64,000 nucleotides of DNA from Gulosibacter hominis (GTDB lineage Bacteria; Actinomycetota; Actinomycetes; Actinomycetales; Microbacteriaceae). Of this stretch, positions 33,127 through 42,576 are shown piece after piece. The notes below the pieces were generated by a model. The model saw only the letters and a list, made by a program, of their open reading frames with translations. It was not told the DNA's origin and searched no databases. The position numbers and the translations under genes are program-made. Location of the stretch: the NCBI RefSeq assembly GCF_904842695.1, contig NZ_CAJGWQ010000003.1:62001-126000 (forward strand), written 5' to 3'. Position 1 is the first letter of the stretch, and each line of letters starts with the position of its first letter.

Positions 33127-34053
33127 TCAGCGCGCATCGACCAGCGCGCCGGGAAGCTCGGCCACCACGGCGGCGAGTTCGGCGCGCACCGCGGCGATTG
33201 CCGCATCCCCCTCGCTTGCTTTTCGCGCGGCAGTGAACAGGTGCCGCCGCGGCGAACCCGCAAGCTCGACCAGTCGCACCGTGGGGGTACGCAGATGCAC
33301 GAGACTCGGCAGCAGCGCCACCGCGTTTCCGGTTTCAACCAGCCGCACATGCGCCTGCAGATCGGCAGTGACAAAACGAATATCCGGTTCAAAACCGGCG
33401 ACGCGGCAGGCCTGCTCAGACCAGTGGCGCGTCGCGGCACCCACCGGTTCCATCACCCACGGCAGCGCTGCCGCATCCGCTATCGAAGTGATGTTGTCGT
33501 AGGCGCCACCACCCACTCCGAGCGGCGGGAGCGCCAATTGGATGCGGTCGTGGGTGAGCGGTACACGGTCGAGGCCGGGGAAGTGCCGGCGGGCATGGCC
33601 GGGATACTGTTCGGCCACCACGAGATCAAACTGCCTGGTCCAGATTTCGCTGAGTGCCGCCTCGGGCTCGTACTGTTTGAGCTCAACCCGCAGCTTGGGT
33701 GCCGAGGTGCGCAGCCGCTGCACCACATCCGGAAAGAGCGCCAGCAGAGCGGTTTGAAAGGTGGCCACCCGAATCGTGCCGGTGACCTCATTGGATACGC
33801 GGTGCAGCACCGACTCGGCGCGTTCGAGGCCATTCAACAACGGCTCGATTTCGGGAACGAGCGCCTGCGCGGCGGCGGTGAGTTCGAGCCGGCGTCCCGA
33901 TTTTCGCAGCAGCGGCACACCGGCCTCGCGTTCGAGCAGCGCCAACTGCTGCGAAACCCCCGAGGGCGTGAAGCTCAGCGCGGCAGCAACGGCGGCGATC
34001 GTGCCGCGATTGTGCAGCTCCCACAGCAGGCGCAGGCGCTTCATATCGAGCAT
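33127..34053 (-). CDS. LysR family transcription regulator, divergent from putA
   Basis: A 308-residue LTTR. Residues about 3-62 are the winged helix-turn-helix DNA-binding domain (LLWELHNRGTIAAVAAALSFTPSGVSQQLALLEREAG). About 90-295 form the two-lobe effector domain (GTIRVATFQTALLALFPDV). It overlaps no other gene but faces putA across a 301-nt region containing LysR-type dyads, so it is the obvious candidate regulator of proline utilisation. The start ATG at 34053 is preceded by AGAGGA. Its 3' end was partly duplicated next to the fic module. Confidence 0.85.
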   Translation of the reverse strand: MLDMKRLRLLWELHNRGTIAAVAAALSFTPSGVSQQLALLEREAGVPLLRKSGRRLELTAAAQALVPEIEPLLNGLERAESVLHRVSNEVTGTIRVATFQTALLALFPDVVQRLRTSAPKLRVELKQYEPEAALSEIWTRQFDLVVAEQYPGHARRHFPGLDRVPLTHDRIQLALPPLGVGGGAYDNITSIADAAALPWVMEPVGAATRHWSEQACRVAGFEPDIRFVTADLQAHVRLVETGNAVALLPSLVHLRTPTVRLVELAGSPRRHLFTAARKASEGDAAIAAVRAELAAVVAELPGALVDAR

Positions 34054-34140
34054 CTCGGTCCTCTTCCATTTGCTGGCGCGGTTCTATTGCGGGTGCTGTG
34101 CCGCCGCAGGTCTGGCCTCGGCGGCGCAGCATCGCAATAC

Positions 34141-34196
34141 TTCAGTAAAACTGAACCTTATTGGGAATAAACCATAACTTTACGTGACGGTTATTC
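34141..34196. promoter_or_regulatory. LysR-type operator region between the LysR gene and putA
   Basis: A perfect interrupted palindrome TTCAGTAAAACTGAA (34141-34155) fits the T-N11-A LysR box. About 10 nt further on, GAATAAACC (34165-34173) and GGTTATTC (34189-34196) form a second, slightly imperfect dyad. The stretch is much richer in A+T than its surroundings. The rest of 34054-34354 shows nothing further that I recognise. Confidence 0.5.
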
Positions 34197-34354
34197 GGTC
34201 GCACACTGGTGACAACTCAACGAATCGGCGGCGCCAACGAAGGCGCCCGGCGATTCAACCGTTTGTCGAGCACTGTTGACCGATACCGCATCCCGAGCCG
34301 AACTCGCCGCGGATGTCTGTCGAACCGGGCTCGCTGTCGAAAGGCATGATCGTC

Positions 34355-37300
34355 ATGACGCAAACACCCCGGAGTGCCACGGTGCGCCCCCAAGACCTCG
34401 CCGACGAGACCATCGCGCTGGTGCAGCGCTGGCTCGCCGAAGCCGCAAACGAGCCCGTCGACCCCGCCGCCGAAAACCTCGCCGGGGTGCTGCGCGACGA
34501 AAACGGCCTCGACTTCACGGTCGGATTCGTCGACGGTGTGGTGCGCCCCGAAGACCACGCTGCCGCCGCCCGTAAACTCGCACAGCTCACACCCCTCACC
34601 CCGAAGTTTTTGCCCGCCCCGATGCGTGGCGCAATCAAACTCGGCGGCACGGTCGGCCCGGTAGCGCCAGGCGTGGTGGTGCCCATCGCCCGCAAGGTGC
34701 TGCGTCGCATGGTGCGCCACCTCATCATCGACGCCACCGACAGCAAACTCGGCCCGGCAATTGCCCGCATCAAAAAAGACGGGCTGCGACTCAACGTCAA
34801 CCTGCTCGGCGAATACATCCTCGGCCAGGGCGAAGCTGAACGGCGCCTCGAAGGCACCCGCAAATTGCTGGCCCGCCCAGACGTCGACTATGTGTCGATC
34901 AAAGTGTCATCAACCGTGGCACCCCACAACCACTGGGCCTTCGACGAAGCGATCGACCACATCGAACAGCAGCTCGTACCGCTGTATGAACTGGCCGCAA
35001 AATCGTCGCCGCAAAAATTCATCAACCTCGACATGGAGGAATACAAAGACCTCGACCTCACCATCGAGGTCTTCACCCGCATCCTCGAACGGCCCGAGTT
35101 CCACAACCTCGAAGCGGGCATCGTGCTGCAGGCCTACCTGCCCGATGCGCTCGCGGCGATGATTCGGCTGCAACACTGGGCCGCAAAACGCGTCGCCGCC
35201 GGTGGCGCCCCCATCAAAGTGCGCCTGGTGAAGGGCGCCAACCTGCCGATGGAGCGGGTGGATGCGGCCATCCACGGCTGGCCGGTAGCAACCTGGCACA
35301 GCAAACAGGCCAGCGACACCGGCTACAAGGCCGTGCTCGACTATGCGCTGCATCCCGAACGCGTGTGCAATGTGCGGGTGGGTGTGGCCGGCCACAACCT
35401 TTTCGACGTGGCCCTCGCATGGCTGCTCGCGAAGGCGCGCGGTGCCGAATCGGGTATCGAATTCGAGATGCTGCTCGGCATGGCGCAGGGGCAGGCCGAG
35501 GTGGTGCGCCGCGAGGTGGGATCACTGCTGCTGTACACCCCGGTGGTGCATCCGGATGAGTTCGATGTCGCCATCGCCTACCTCATCCGCCGGCTCGAAG
35601 AGGGTGCCAGCCAGGAAAACTTCATGTCGGCCGTGTTTGAACTCCACGACAACGACGCGCTCTTTGCCCGCGAACGTGACCGCTTCCTCGCATCCCTCGC
35701 CGACCTCGAAGCGATCACCGGCGACGGCGATGCAGCAAACTTCAACGTCCCGCGCCCCAACCGCATCCAAGACCGCCGCGATTTTGAAACCGACGGTATC
35801 GAGGCACGTGTGGATGAATGGACCAGCGGCGGCTATGCCGGGTTCCGCAACACCCCTGACACCGACCCCGACCTGCCCGGTAACCGGGAATGGGGTCGCG
35901 CAATTGCCGAGCGCATGGTCGAATCCAAGCTCGGATGCGAACTGGTCGCGAACTCGCGCATCAAAAACGAAACCGAACTCGACAGCGTTATCGGCCGCGG
36001 CGTCGAGGCCGCCGACCGTTGGCGTGAGCTCGGCGTTACCGAACGCACCCGCATCCTGCACCGCGCCGGCGAGCTGCTCGAAGCGCGCCGCGCCGAACTG
36101 CTCGAGGTGATGGGCTCAGAGTGCGGCAAAACGATCGACCAGGGCGACCCCGAGGTCAGCGAAGCGATCGACTTCGCGCACTATTACGCCGCGCTCGGGC
36201 AAGAACTCGAACGGGTTGACGGGGCGAATTTCACGCCCGCAAAACTCATCGCGGTGATTCCGCCGTGGAACTTCCCAACCTCGATCCCCGCCGGCGGTGC
36301 GCTCGCCGCGCTCGCATCCGGTGCCGCGGTCATTTTCAAACCCGCATCCGCCGCCGCCCGCACCGGAGCCGTGCTGGTCGAAGCGCTGTGGGAGGCCGGC
36401 GTGCCGAAAGACGTGCTGCAATATGTGCAGTTCGCCGATCGCGGCCTCAGCTCAAAACTCGTCGAAGATCAGCGGGTTGAACGCGTGATTCTCACCGGCG
36501 CCTATGAAACCGCCGTCGCCATGCGAGAAACCCGACCCGACCTGCCAATTCTTGCTGAAACCAGCGGCAAAAACGCGATTATTGTGACCCCGAATGCCGA
36601 CCTCGATTTGGCAGTGCGCGATGTCGTGCAATCGGCGTTCGGGCACGCCGGACAAAAGTGTTCGGCCTCGTCACTGGTCATCCTGGTGGGTTCGGTGGCG
36701 AAATCAGAACGGTTCCGTCGACAGCTACTGGATGCGGTGCGCTCGCTGCGCGTGGGCACCCCCGACGATCTCGAATCGCAAATGGGTCCGGTGATTGCGC
36801 CACCATCCGGCAAGCTGCTGCGCGGGCTGACCACCCTCGGCGAGGGGGAACGGTGGCTGATCGAACCCGCCCCGGTCACCGACGCCGGGCCGCTCTCGCG
36901 CAATGAGGACGGCGAAACAAAACTGTGGCGACCGGGTGTTCGCGAGGGCGTGCGTCGCGGTTCGGAATACCACCTCACCGAATATTTCGGCCCCATCCTC
37001 GGCATCATGACCGCCGACACGCTCGAAGAGGCAATCGAAATCGTCAACGACATCGACTACGGCCTCACCTCGGGGCTGCAATCGCTCGATGCCGACGAGC
37101 TCGCCACCTGGCTCGAGGGCGTGGAAGCCGGAAACCTGTACGTCAACCGCGGTATCACCGGCGCGATCGTGCGCCGGCAGTCGTTCGGCGGCTGGAAAAA
37201 ATCGGCCATCGGCCCCGGCGCGAAGGCGGGCGGACCGAACTATTTGCACGCTTTCGGCAGCTGGTCGGATGCACCCGTGCGCGACACTGCCGAGGTTGCC

Positions 37301-37918
37301 GAACCCGTGGCGCAGCTGCTGCGCGGTGCTGCCGACGCCGACCTGGATGCGGAAGAGCTGCGCTGGTTGCAGGACGCGGCCGGATCGGATGCGCGCGCCT
37401 GGGCCGACGAATTCGGGATCGCCCGGGATGCATCCGGGCTCGGTATCGAACGCAACCTGCTGCGCTACCGGCCGGTGCCGGTGGTGGTGCGTGCCGGCGC
37501 GGATGCGACACTCGCACAGACCCTGCGCGTGATCGCGGGTGCGCTCGCCGCAGGATCGCCGGCAACGATTTCGCTCGCGAACCCGCTGCCGGTCGGTATC
37601 GCTGAACAGCTGCGAGCCGCGAAGCACACCGTGGTCGTCGAAGACGAAACGCTGTGGGCGAATCGTGTGCGCGCACTGGCGGCTGCCGAGGGACCGCAGG
37701 CCGGCGCGCGCATCCGATTGGTTGCTGGCGCATCCCGCAAACAGCAGCTGCAGGCAATTATTGAAGCAAGTGCTGGCAAACCGGATATCGCCGTTTATGA
37801 CGGTGAAGTGGTTGCAGCCGGACGTGTTGAATTGCTACCGTTCCTTCGCGAACAGGCTGTCTCAATTACCGCCCACCGATTCGGAACTCCGAATGCGCTT
37901 TCAGAGGGGCTGGTTTAA
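34355..37918 (+). CDS. putA: bifunctional proline dehydrogenase / L-glutamate gamma-semialdehyde dehydrogenase
   Basis: Oxidises proline to glutamate in two steps. The 1187-residue protein starts with an FAD-binding proline dehydrogenase TIM barrel (about residues 100-430, with VDYVSIKVSS, LRLNVNLLGE and VRLVKGAN). An NAD-dependent aldehyde dehydrogenase follows (about 520-960, with IPPWNFPTSIPAG, ETSGKNAIIV and the catalytic Cys in GHAGQKCS near 768). A C-terminal domain of about 220 residues resembles an inactive aldehyde dehydrogenase fold. There is no N-terminal ribbon-helix-helix domain, so it is not a trifunctional repressor. ATG 34355 is chosen from weak AAAGG upstream; ATG 34346 is possible. 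putP follows. Confidence 0.92.
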   Translation: MTQTPRSATVRPQDLADETIALVQRWLAEAANEPVDPAAENLAGVLRDENGLDFTVGFVDGVVRPEDHAAAARKLAQLTPLTPKFLPAPMRGAIKLGGTVGPVAPGVVVPIARKVLRRMVRHLIIDATDSKLGPAIARIKKDGLRLNVNLLGEYILGQGEAERRLEGTRKLLARPDVDYVSIKVSSTVAPHNHWAFDEAIDHIEQQLVPLYELAAKSSPQKFINLDMEEYKDLDLTIEVFTRILERPEFHNLEAGIVLQAYLPDALAAMIRLQHWAAKRVAAGGAPIKVRLVKGANLPMERVDAAIHGWPVATWHSKQASDTGYKAVLDYALHPERVCNVRVGVAGHNLFDVALAWLLAKARGAESGIEFEMLLGMAQGQAEVVRREVGSLLLYTPVVHPDEFDVAIAYLIRRLEEGASQENFMSAVFELHDNDALFARERDRFLASLADLEAITGDGDAANFNVPRPNRIQDRRDFETDGIEARVDEWTSGGYAGFRNTPDTDPDLPGNREWGRAIAERMVESKLGCELVANSRIKNETELDSVIGRGVEAADRWRELGVTERTRILHRAGELLEARRAELLEVMGSECGKTIDQGDPEVSEAIDFAHYYAALGQELERVDGANFTPAKLIAVIPPWNFPTSIPAGGALAALASGAAVIFKPASAAARTGAVLVEALWEAGVPKDVLQYVQFADRGLSSKLVEDQRVERVILTGAYETAVAMRETRPDLPILAETSGKNAIIVTPNADLDLAVRDVVQSAFGHAGQKCSASSLVILVGSVAKSERFRRQLLDAVRSLRVGTPDDLESQMGPVIAPPSGKLLRGLTTLGEGERWLIEPAPVTDAGPLSRNEDGETKLWRPGVREGVRRGSEYHLTEYFGPILGIMTADTLEEAIEIVNDIDYGLTSGLQSLDADELATWLEGVEAGNLYVNRGITGAIVRRQSFGGWKKSAIGPGAKAGGPNYLHAFGSWSDAPVRDTAEVAEPVAQLLRGAADADLDAEELRWLQDAAGSDARAWADEFGIARDASGLGIERNLLRYRPVPVVVRAGADATLAQTLRVIAGALAAGSPATISLANPLPVGIAEQLRAAKHTVVVEDETLWANRVRALAAAEGPQAGARIRLVAGASRKQQLQAIIEASAGKPDIAVYDGEVVAAGRVELLPFLREQAVSITAHRFGTPNALSEGLV

Positions 37919-38061
37919 TAGGTAGCCGTAACTTGCGCGGCCAGCTTTTTTGGCCGCCCCGGTTTCGTCGCGAGTTTGGCCCGGCGCGCGACCGGAACTG
38001 ATCCACTATCCGGGCCCGCACACCGTCCAGCATCCGCCAACAGCAGAGAAGGAAAACAAAG

Positions 38062-39624
38062 GTGTCCAATCAAGCGTTTTATTTCATCGCGCTCGGCATT
38101 TATTTTGCCGGGATGCTCGCCATTGGCGTTATCGCATTCTTGCGCACCAAAGACCACGAAGATTATGTGCTCGGCGGTAGAAAACTTCCGCCATTTGTTG
38201 CGGCGCTAAGTGCCGGCGCATCCGATATGTCGGGCTGGCTCATTATGGGTCTGCCGGGTGCCATTTATGCGACGGGTTTGCTTGAGGGCTGGATCGCGAT
38301 CGGGCTGTTTATTGGCGCCTATCTCAACTGGCTCATTGTCGCGCCGCGGCTGCGTGCCTACAGTGAGGTGTCAAAAAACTCGATCACAGTGCCGAGCTTT
38401 TTTGAAAACCGCACGCGTGACCGTTCGCGGCTGCTGCGCATCGTGTCGAGTGTGATCATTCTCGTGTTTTTCACGCTCTATGTGTCGAGCGGTATGGTCG
38501 CCGGCGGTAAGTTCTTTGTTTCGTCGTTCGGCGGCGAATACCTGGTGGGTATGACGCTGATTGCCCTGGTGACGCTCGCCTACACGCTGTTCGGCGGCTT
38601 CCTGGGTGTTTCGCTGACGGATGCAGTGCAGGGCATCCTGATGTTCGTCGCGCTGATTGCGATTCCGGTCGTGGCGCTGTTCACCATCGGTAGTTTCGAC
38701 GAGACCGCCACCCGGATCAACGAGATCAACCCTGCAGCGCTCTCGCTGGTGGGTGACGGCTCGCTCAGCACCTTCGCCGTGAGCATGTTCATCATCTCGG
38801 GTCTGGCATGGGGGCTCGGCTACTTCGGCCAGCCGCACATCATCGTGCGATTCATGGCGCTGCGCAGCGCCCAGGAGGCGAAGACCGCTCGCCGTATTGG
38901 CGCTGGCTGGCAGCTGTTGTCGCTGGCTGGTGCCGTGATGGCCGGTCTGATCGGTGTCGCCTACTTCTCGAAATTCGGTGGTGCTCCCGACGACCCCGAA
39001 ACCGTTGTGCTGCTGATGTCGCAGGTGCTTTTCCACCCGCTGGTTGCCGGTCTCGTGCTCGCGGCAGTGGTTGCGGCGATTATGAGTACGCTGTCGAGCC
39101 AGCTGCTGGTGACCTCGTCGGCACTGGTTGAAGACATCTACCGCGTGGTGCGCAAAGACCCGCCCTCGCAGGTGTCGCTGATGTGGCTTGGCCGCGGTGC
39201 GGTGCTCATTGTCGCAGTCATTGCCGGGCTGCTGGCCGTGAACCCGAACGACACCGTGCTTGGCCTGGTGGGCTTCGCGTGGGCCGGTTTTGGTGCCGCA
39301 TTCGGCCCGATTGTGCTGCTGAGCCTCTACTGGCGAAAGCTGAGCAACTGGGGTGCGCTGGCGGGCATGATCACCGGTGCGGTGACCGTGTTCGTGTACA
39401 AGGAAATCGACAAGATGTTCGAGATCGGCCTCTACGAGCTGGTGCCGGCGTTCTTGCTGGCGCTGGTAGCGGCGATTGTGGTGAGCCTACTCACCCCGAG
39501 CATCGACCCCGAAATCGAGGACGAGTTCGACGAGACCGGTGCCATTTTGCTCGGCGAAACCACTGCCGGTGCGGCAGCGGCGGATGCTGATGGCAAGCCT
39601 GCCGGTGGGGCCGCGACGGCCTAG
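38062..39624 (+). CDS. putP: sodium/proline symporter
   Basis: A 520-residue member of the solute:sodium symporter family with 13 expected membrane helices. Characteristic are DYVLGGRKLPPFVAALSAGASDMSGWLIMG (about residues 34-63, including the sodium-site Ser/Asp region) and GYFGQPHIIVRFMA (about 252-265). The C-terminus is a soluble acidic, Ala-rich tail. The GTG start at 38062 has GAAGGA 12-16 nt upstream. It follows putA by 143 nt, which contains only a weak hairpin (37937-37957), so the two probably form one proline uptake and degradation operon. Confidence 0.92.
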   Translation: MSNQAFYFIALGIYFAGMLAIGVIAFLRTKDHEDYVLGGRKLPPFVAALSAGASDMSGWLIMGLPGAIYATGLLEGWIAIGLFIGAYLNWLIVAPRLRAYSEVSKNSITVPSFFENRTRDRSRLLRIVSSVIILVFFTLYVSSGMVAGGKFFVSSFGGEYLVGMTLIALVTLAYTLFGGFLGVSLTDAVQGILMFVALIAIPVVALFTIGSFDETATRINEINPAALSLVGDGSLSTFAVSMFIISGLAWGLGYFGQPHIIVRFMALRSAQEAKTARRIGAGWQLLSLAGAVMAGLIGVAYFSKFGGAPDDPETVVLLMSQVLFHPLVAGLVLAAVVAAIMSTLSSQLLVTSSALVEDIYRVVRKDPPSQVSLMWLGRGAVLIVAVIAGLLAVNPNDTVLGLVGFAWAGFGAAFGPIVLLSLYWRKLSNWGALAGMITGAVTVFVYKEIDKMFEIGLYELVPAFLLALVAAIVVSLLTPSIDPEIEDEFDETGAILLGETTAGAAAADADGKPAGGAATA

Positions 39625-39640
39625 TTTTCGGCAAGCATAA

Positions 39641-39675
39641 GAGGGCGGCGTCAATTGTGACGCTGCCCTCTTTTT
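39641..39675. terminator. intrinsic terminator between putP and the flavin reductase gene
   Basis: A 13-bp stem (39641-39653 with 39658-39670, one G-T pair) and a T5 tract lie 17 nt after putP. The stem also stands 42 nt beyond the stop of the opposing reductase gene and could serve both directions. Confidence 0.85.
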
Positions 39676-39716
39676 GCGTGGTGGCGCGGGTGCTGCGCCG
39701 GCTGGTGAGTCGGGGG

Positions 39717-40403
39717 TTAGCGTTGTGGCTGCTCGGGCGGCAGAGTGCCGCCGGTTGCGAGCTTCATGAGGTCGGATTCAAAATCGACTGCGAACTCGTT
39801 GCCGCCATCGCTGCCGAACTGGTGCTGGTAGCTGTGCCAGGTGTCTTCGCGCACGCTGCGGGCAAAACCGCTGCGCATGAGCAGCCACAGTTCGTAGGCG
39901 GCTCGTTCAATGCGGTCGGCGAGTTCGGGTGAGCTCCAGTCTTCGGTGGTCGCAAAAACCCCCGTGGGGGTGACGAGCGCGCGCAGATAGGCGAAGGATG
40001 CGCGCATCCCGTTATCGACCACTAGCGAGTGGCGCGGTGTGCCGGCCGTGGCCGCGAGCAGCACCGGTTTGCCGATGAGTAGGTCTTGGTCGAGCACTTG
40101 GAATAGTGCGGTGAACGAGGCTGATGGTGCGGCCTTGTAGACGGGCGAGACCGCCACTAGGCCGTCGGCTTCGCGCAGCACCTCAACCGCGTGTTCGAGT
40201 TTGGGGCCGAAAAACTGGCTGGTCATCGCGTCGGCGAGTTCGGAGTTGAGTTCGCGTGTTTCGATCACGTCGACGCGCAGCGTCACACCGGTGGTCTGAG
40301 CGAATTTGTTGGCTGCTGCCACCAGTCGATCGGCCAGCATTCGGGTGGTGGAGGGGTCGCTCGTGCCGGCGCTCACCACCGCGAGTCTCAGTTCGTTCGA
40401 CAT
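39717..40403 (-). CDS. NADPH-dependent FMN reductase (CE1759 family)
   Basis: A 228-residue flavodoxin-like protein that supplies reduced FMN to a partner monooxygenase. The N-terminal LRLAVVSAGTSDPSTTRMLADRL binds the FMN phosphate, and LVAVSPVYKAAPSASFTALFQVLD (about residues 80-103) is the typical FMN reductase segment. AAAGAGG lies 8 nt before the ATG. It is 50 nt downstream of the LLM-class flavin oxidoreductase gene in the same direction. The two make a two-component flavin monooxygenase, a pairing known from Corynebacterium (CE1758/CE1759-type proteins). Confidence 0.85.
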   Translation of the reverse strand: MSNELRLAVVSAGTSDPSTTRMLADRLVAAANKFAQTTGVTLRVDVIETRELNSELADAMTSQFFGPKLEHAVEVLREADGLVAVSPVYKAAPSASFTALFQVLDQDLLIGKPVLLAATAGTPRHSLVVDNGMRASFAYLRALVTPTGVFATTEDWSSPELADRIERAAYELWLLMRSGFARSVREDTWHSYQHQFGSDGGNEFAVDFESDLMKLATGGTLPPEQPQR

Positions 40404-40453
40404 TCAATAACCTCTTTCATTCCTGACCACGTTAGTGCCCGCCCCTGGACACG

Positions 40454-41626
40454 TCAGTTTTGCTCCTCGACAAGGTCGATGTAGGGCGAGCCGCCGGTGA
40501 CGTTATCGCCGCGGTTTGCGGCCGGGCGAGGCTGGCGAGGTTCACCGTCGCCATATTTGGCACGCACGAGATCGGCGTGCGTGGGTGGGCCTGCGGGCAC
40601 TTCGGGGTCGCGGCGGGATGCAAATTCGCGGCGTAGCACGGGAAGCACTTCGGCGCCGAAGAGTTCGAGCTGGTCGAGCACGGTGCCCAGTGGGATACCG
40701 GCGTGGTCGACGAGGAACAGTTGCCGTTGATAGTCGCCGATGTAGTCGTGGTAGCCGAGGATTTTGTCGATGACCTCTTGCACGCTGCCCACCGCGAGCG
40801 GGGTTGATTCCGAGAACTGTTCGAGTGAGGGGCCGCCGCCGTATACCGGGGCCGCGTCGAAGTAGGGGCGGAACGCATCCTTCGCGCCCTGGCTGGTGCG
40901 GCCAACAAAAAATTGTCCACCGAGGCCAACGATCGCGGTTTTCGCGGGGCCGTGGCCGTGGTGCTCGTAGCGTTCGCGGTAGAAGTTGACCATGCGTTTG
41001 GTGTGTGAGGGCGGCCAGAAGATGTGGTTGGCAAAAAACCCGTTGCCGTAGTAGGCGGCCTGTTCGGCAATTTCGGGGGTGCGGATCGAGCCGTGCCACA
41101 CGAACGGGGGTACGTCGTCGAGCGGTCGCGGGGTGGAGGTGAAGCCGTGCAGTGCGGTGCGGAAGCGGCCCTCCCAGTCGACGACGTCTTCGCGCCAGAG
41201 TCGGTGGAGGAGGTTGTAGTTTTCGAGCGCGAGGTGCAGGCCGGTGTGGATGTCGTGGCCGAACCAGGGGTAGACGGGGGCGGTGTTGCCGCGGCCGAGC
41301 ATGAGATCCATGCGGCCGTTTGAGAGGTGTTGCAGCATCGCGTATTCCTCAGCGATGCGCACGGGGTCGTTGGTGGTGATGAGCGTGGTTGAGGTGGTGA
41401 GGATGAGGCGCTCGGTTTGGGCGGCGATGGCTGCGAGCAGGGTGGTGGGGCTTGATGAGAAGAACGGCGGGTTGTGGTGTTCGCCCACCGCGACGACGTC
41501 GAGGCCGACTTCTTCGGCTTTTTTGGCGATGGTGACGAAGTCGCGGATGCGTTCTGCTTCGCTGGGGTTTTGGCCGGTGGTGGGGTCGCGGGTGACATCG
41601 CTTACCGACATGATTCCGAACTGCAT
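40454..41626 (-). CDS. LLM class flavin-dependent oxidoreductase (CE1758 family)
   Basis: A 390-residue luciferase-like TIM-barrel monooxygenase that uses reduced FMN from the adjacent reductase. Typical segments are FVTIAKKAEEVGLDVVAVGEHHNPPF (about residues 30-55), STTLITTNDPVRIAEEYAMLQHLSNGR (about 80-106) and LMLGRGNTAP. ATG 41626 is supported by AGGAG seven bases upstream; a longer frame to 41653 is less likely. The substrate is unknown. A 388-residue open frame on the same strand in another phase is a shadow of this gene. Confidence 0.87.
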   Translation of the reverse strand: MQFGIMSVSDVTRDPTTGQNPSEAERIRDFVTIAKKAEEVGLDVVAVGEHHNPPFFSSSPTTLLAAIAAQTERLILTTSTTLITTNDPVRIAEEYAMLQHLSNGRMDLMLGRGNTAPVYPWFGHDIHTGLHLALENYNLLHRLWREDVVDWEGRFRTALHGFTSTPRPLDDVPPFVWHGSIRTPEIAEQAAYYGNGFFANHIFWPPSHTKRMVNFYRERYEHHGHGPAKTAIVGLGGQFFVGRTSQGAKDAFRPYFDAAPVYGGGPSLEQFSESTPLAVGSVQEVIDKILGYHDYIGDYQRQLFLVDHAGIPLGTVLDQLELFGAEVLPVLRREFASRRDPEVPAGPPTHADLVRAKYGDGEPRQPRPAANRGDNVTGGSPYIDLVEEQN

Positions 41627-41760
41627 TGGGTGGCTCCTCGGCTGGTGGCTCAACTACTGCACACAATTCTATGCGTCTGCATAGAAGCGCTCTAGGGGTA
41701 AACGCTGGCGGTTGCGAGTTATTCCAGGCTGCCGGATGAAGTTTGCAGTTCGGGATGCGG

Positions 41761-42576
41761 TTAGGGGTTTGGGGTGAGGACAGTGCTGAAGCGGTAGGTC
41801 GCGATGGGTGCGGTGGTTGCGGTTTGTTGGATGGTGCCGCTGACGTTGATGCTGGTGCCGTTGACGTGAACGACGGCGCGGTAGTGGATGGTGGCGTGGA
41901 CGGTGTAGGTGCCACCGGTGGTGTAGGTGTGGCTGGTTTGGGTGACGGTGTGGGGTTGCTGGTTGAGGTCTGACCAGGATGCGCCGAGTGTTTCGGTGGT
42001 CGTGGTGGTGCCGTCGCCGTAGTCCCATTGCACCCGGGTGGGGACGAATTCGACGGTGACCGGGGTGTTGAACAGCGTGGTCTGCACGCGGGGTGCGCCG
42101 GTTTCGATCCAGAAGTTGGTGGGCGAGTTGAGCAGCGCCCAGCCGTCTGGCTCCATGTGGATGCGGGCGGAGTTTGGTTGGGCGCGCGTGAGATCGGTGA
42201 CGGTGACGGTTGTGGGGAATGACGGGGTACCGGATGCGGTGCCGGTTGCGAGACCGACGCTGAGGTTGCTGCCGAGCGGGTTGCTGGAGGATGCATCGGT
42301 CGAGTCGGCGGCGCCGGTCGAGGTGGAGGAGTCGCCGTAGCCGGAGTCCTCATAGCCGGAGTCGCCGCCGTCGAAAGAACCGCCGTAGTCGGGTTCGGGG
42401 GAGTCGGCGGGGACTTCCTCTTGCCAGTTCCCCGAGATGTTGACGGAATCTAAATCTGCACCTGTACAGACGAACTTGCCGCCCACCATCTGACCAGGAC
42501 AGTCCTGGGCAATGGGAAAAGAGTTGAGCGGGAGAGCTGGTAGCAGTGTTAGAGCAGCTAGGGCTAAGAGTCGCAC
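41761..42576 (-). CDS. secreted PKD-like domain protein
   Basis: A 271-residue protein starting with GTG at 42576, inside the end of the lipoprotein gene (13-nt overlap). A short signal peptide (about 1-18) is followed by a Cys pair (QDCPGQMVGGKFVC), an acidic Gly/Ser/Asp low-complexity linker (about 55-100) and a beta-sandwich. The sandwich contains VQWDYGDGTTTTTETLGASW and later TSHTYTTGGTYTVHATIHY, the WDxGDG and HxY hallmarks of PKD domains. It is probably an extracellular binding protein. Function unknown. Confidence 0.7.
   Translation of the reverse strand: MRLLALAALTLLPALPLNSFPIAQDCPGQMVGGKFVCTGADLDSVNISGNWQEEVPADSPEPDYGGSFDGGDSGYEDSGYGDSSTSTGAADSTDASSSNPLGSNLSVGLATGTASGTPSFPTTVTVTDLTRAQPNSARIHMEPDGWALLNSPTNFWIETGAPRVQTTLFNTPVTVEFVPTRVQWDYGDGTTTTTETLGASWSDLNQQPHTVTQTSHTYTTGGTYTVHATIHYRAVVHVNGTSINVSGTIQQTATTAPIATYRFSTVLTPNP

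Noticed and set aside
37937-37957. Hairpin between putA and putP as a terminator
   Set aside because: The stem is only 6 bp with the T run in the loop rather than after it, so read-through to putP is expected.
40432-41598. A 388-codon frame rich in Pro/Ser/Thr overlapping the flavin oxidoreductase gene
   Set aside because: It is out of phase with a clear LLM-class enzyme on the same strand and has a shadow composition.
41349-42353. A 334-codon Pro/Ser/Arg-rich minus-strand frame
   Set aside because: It overlaps both the flavin oxidoreductase and PKD protein genes in another phase and has no signal or domain.
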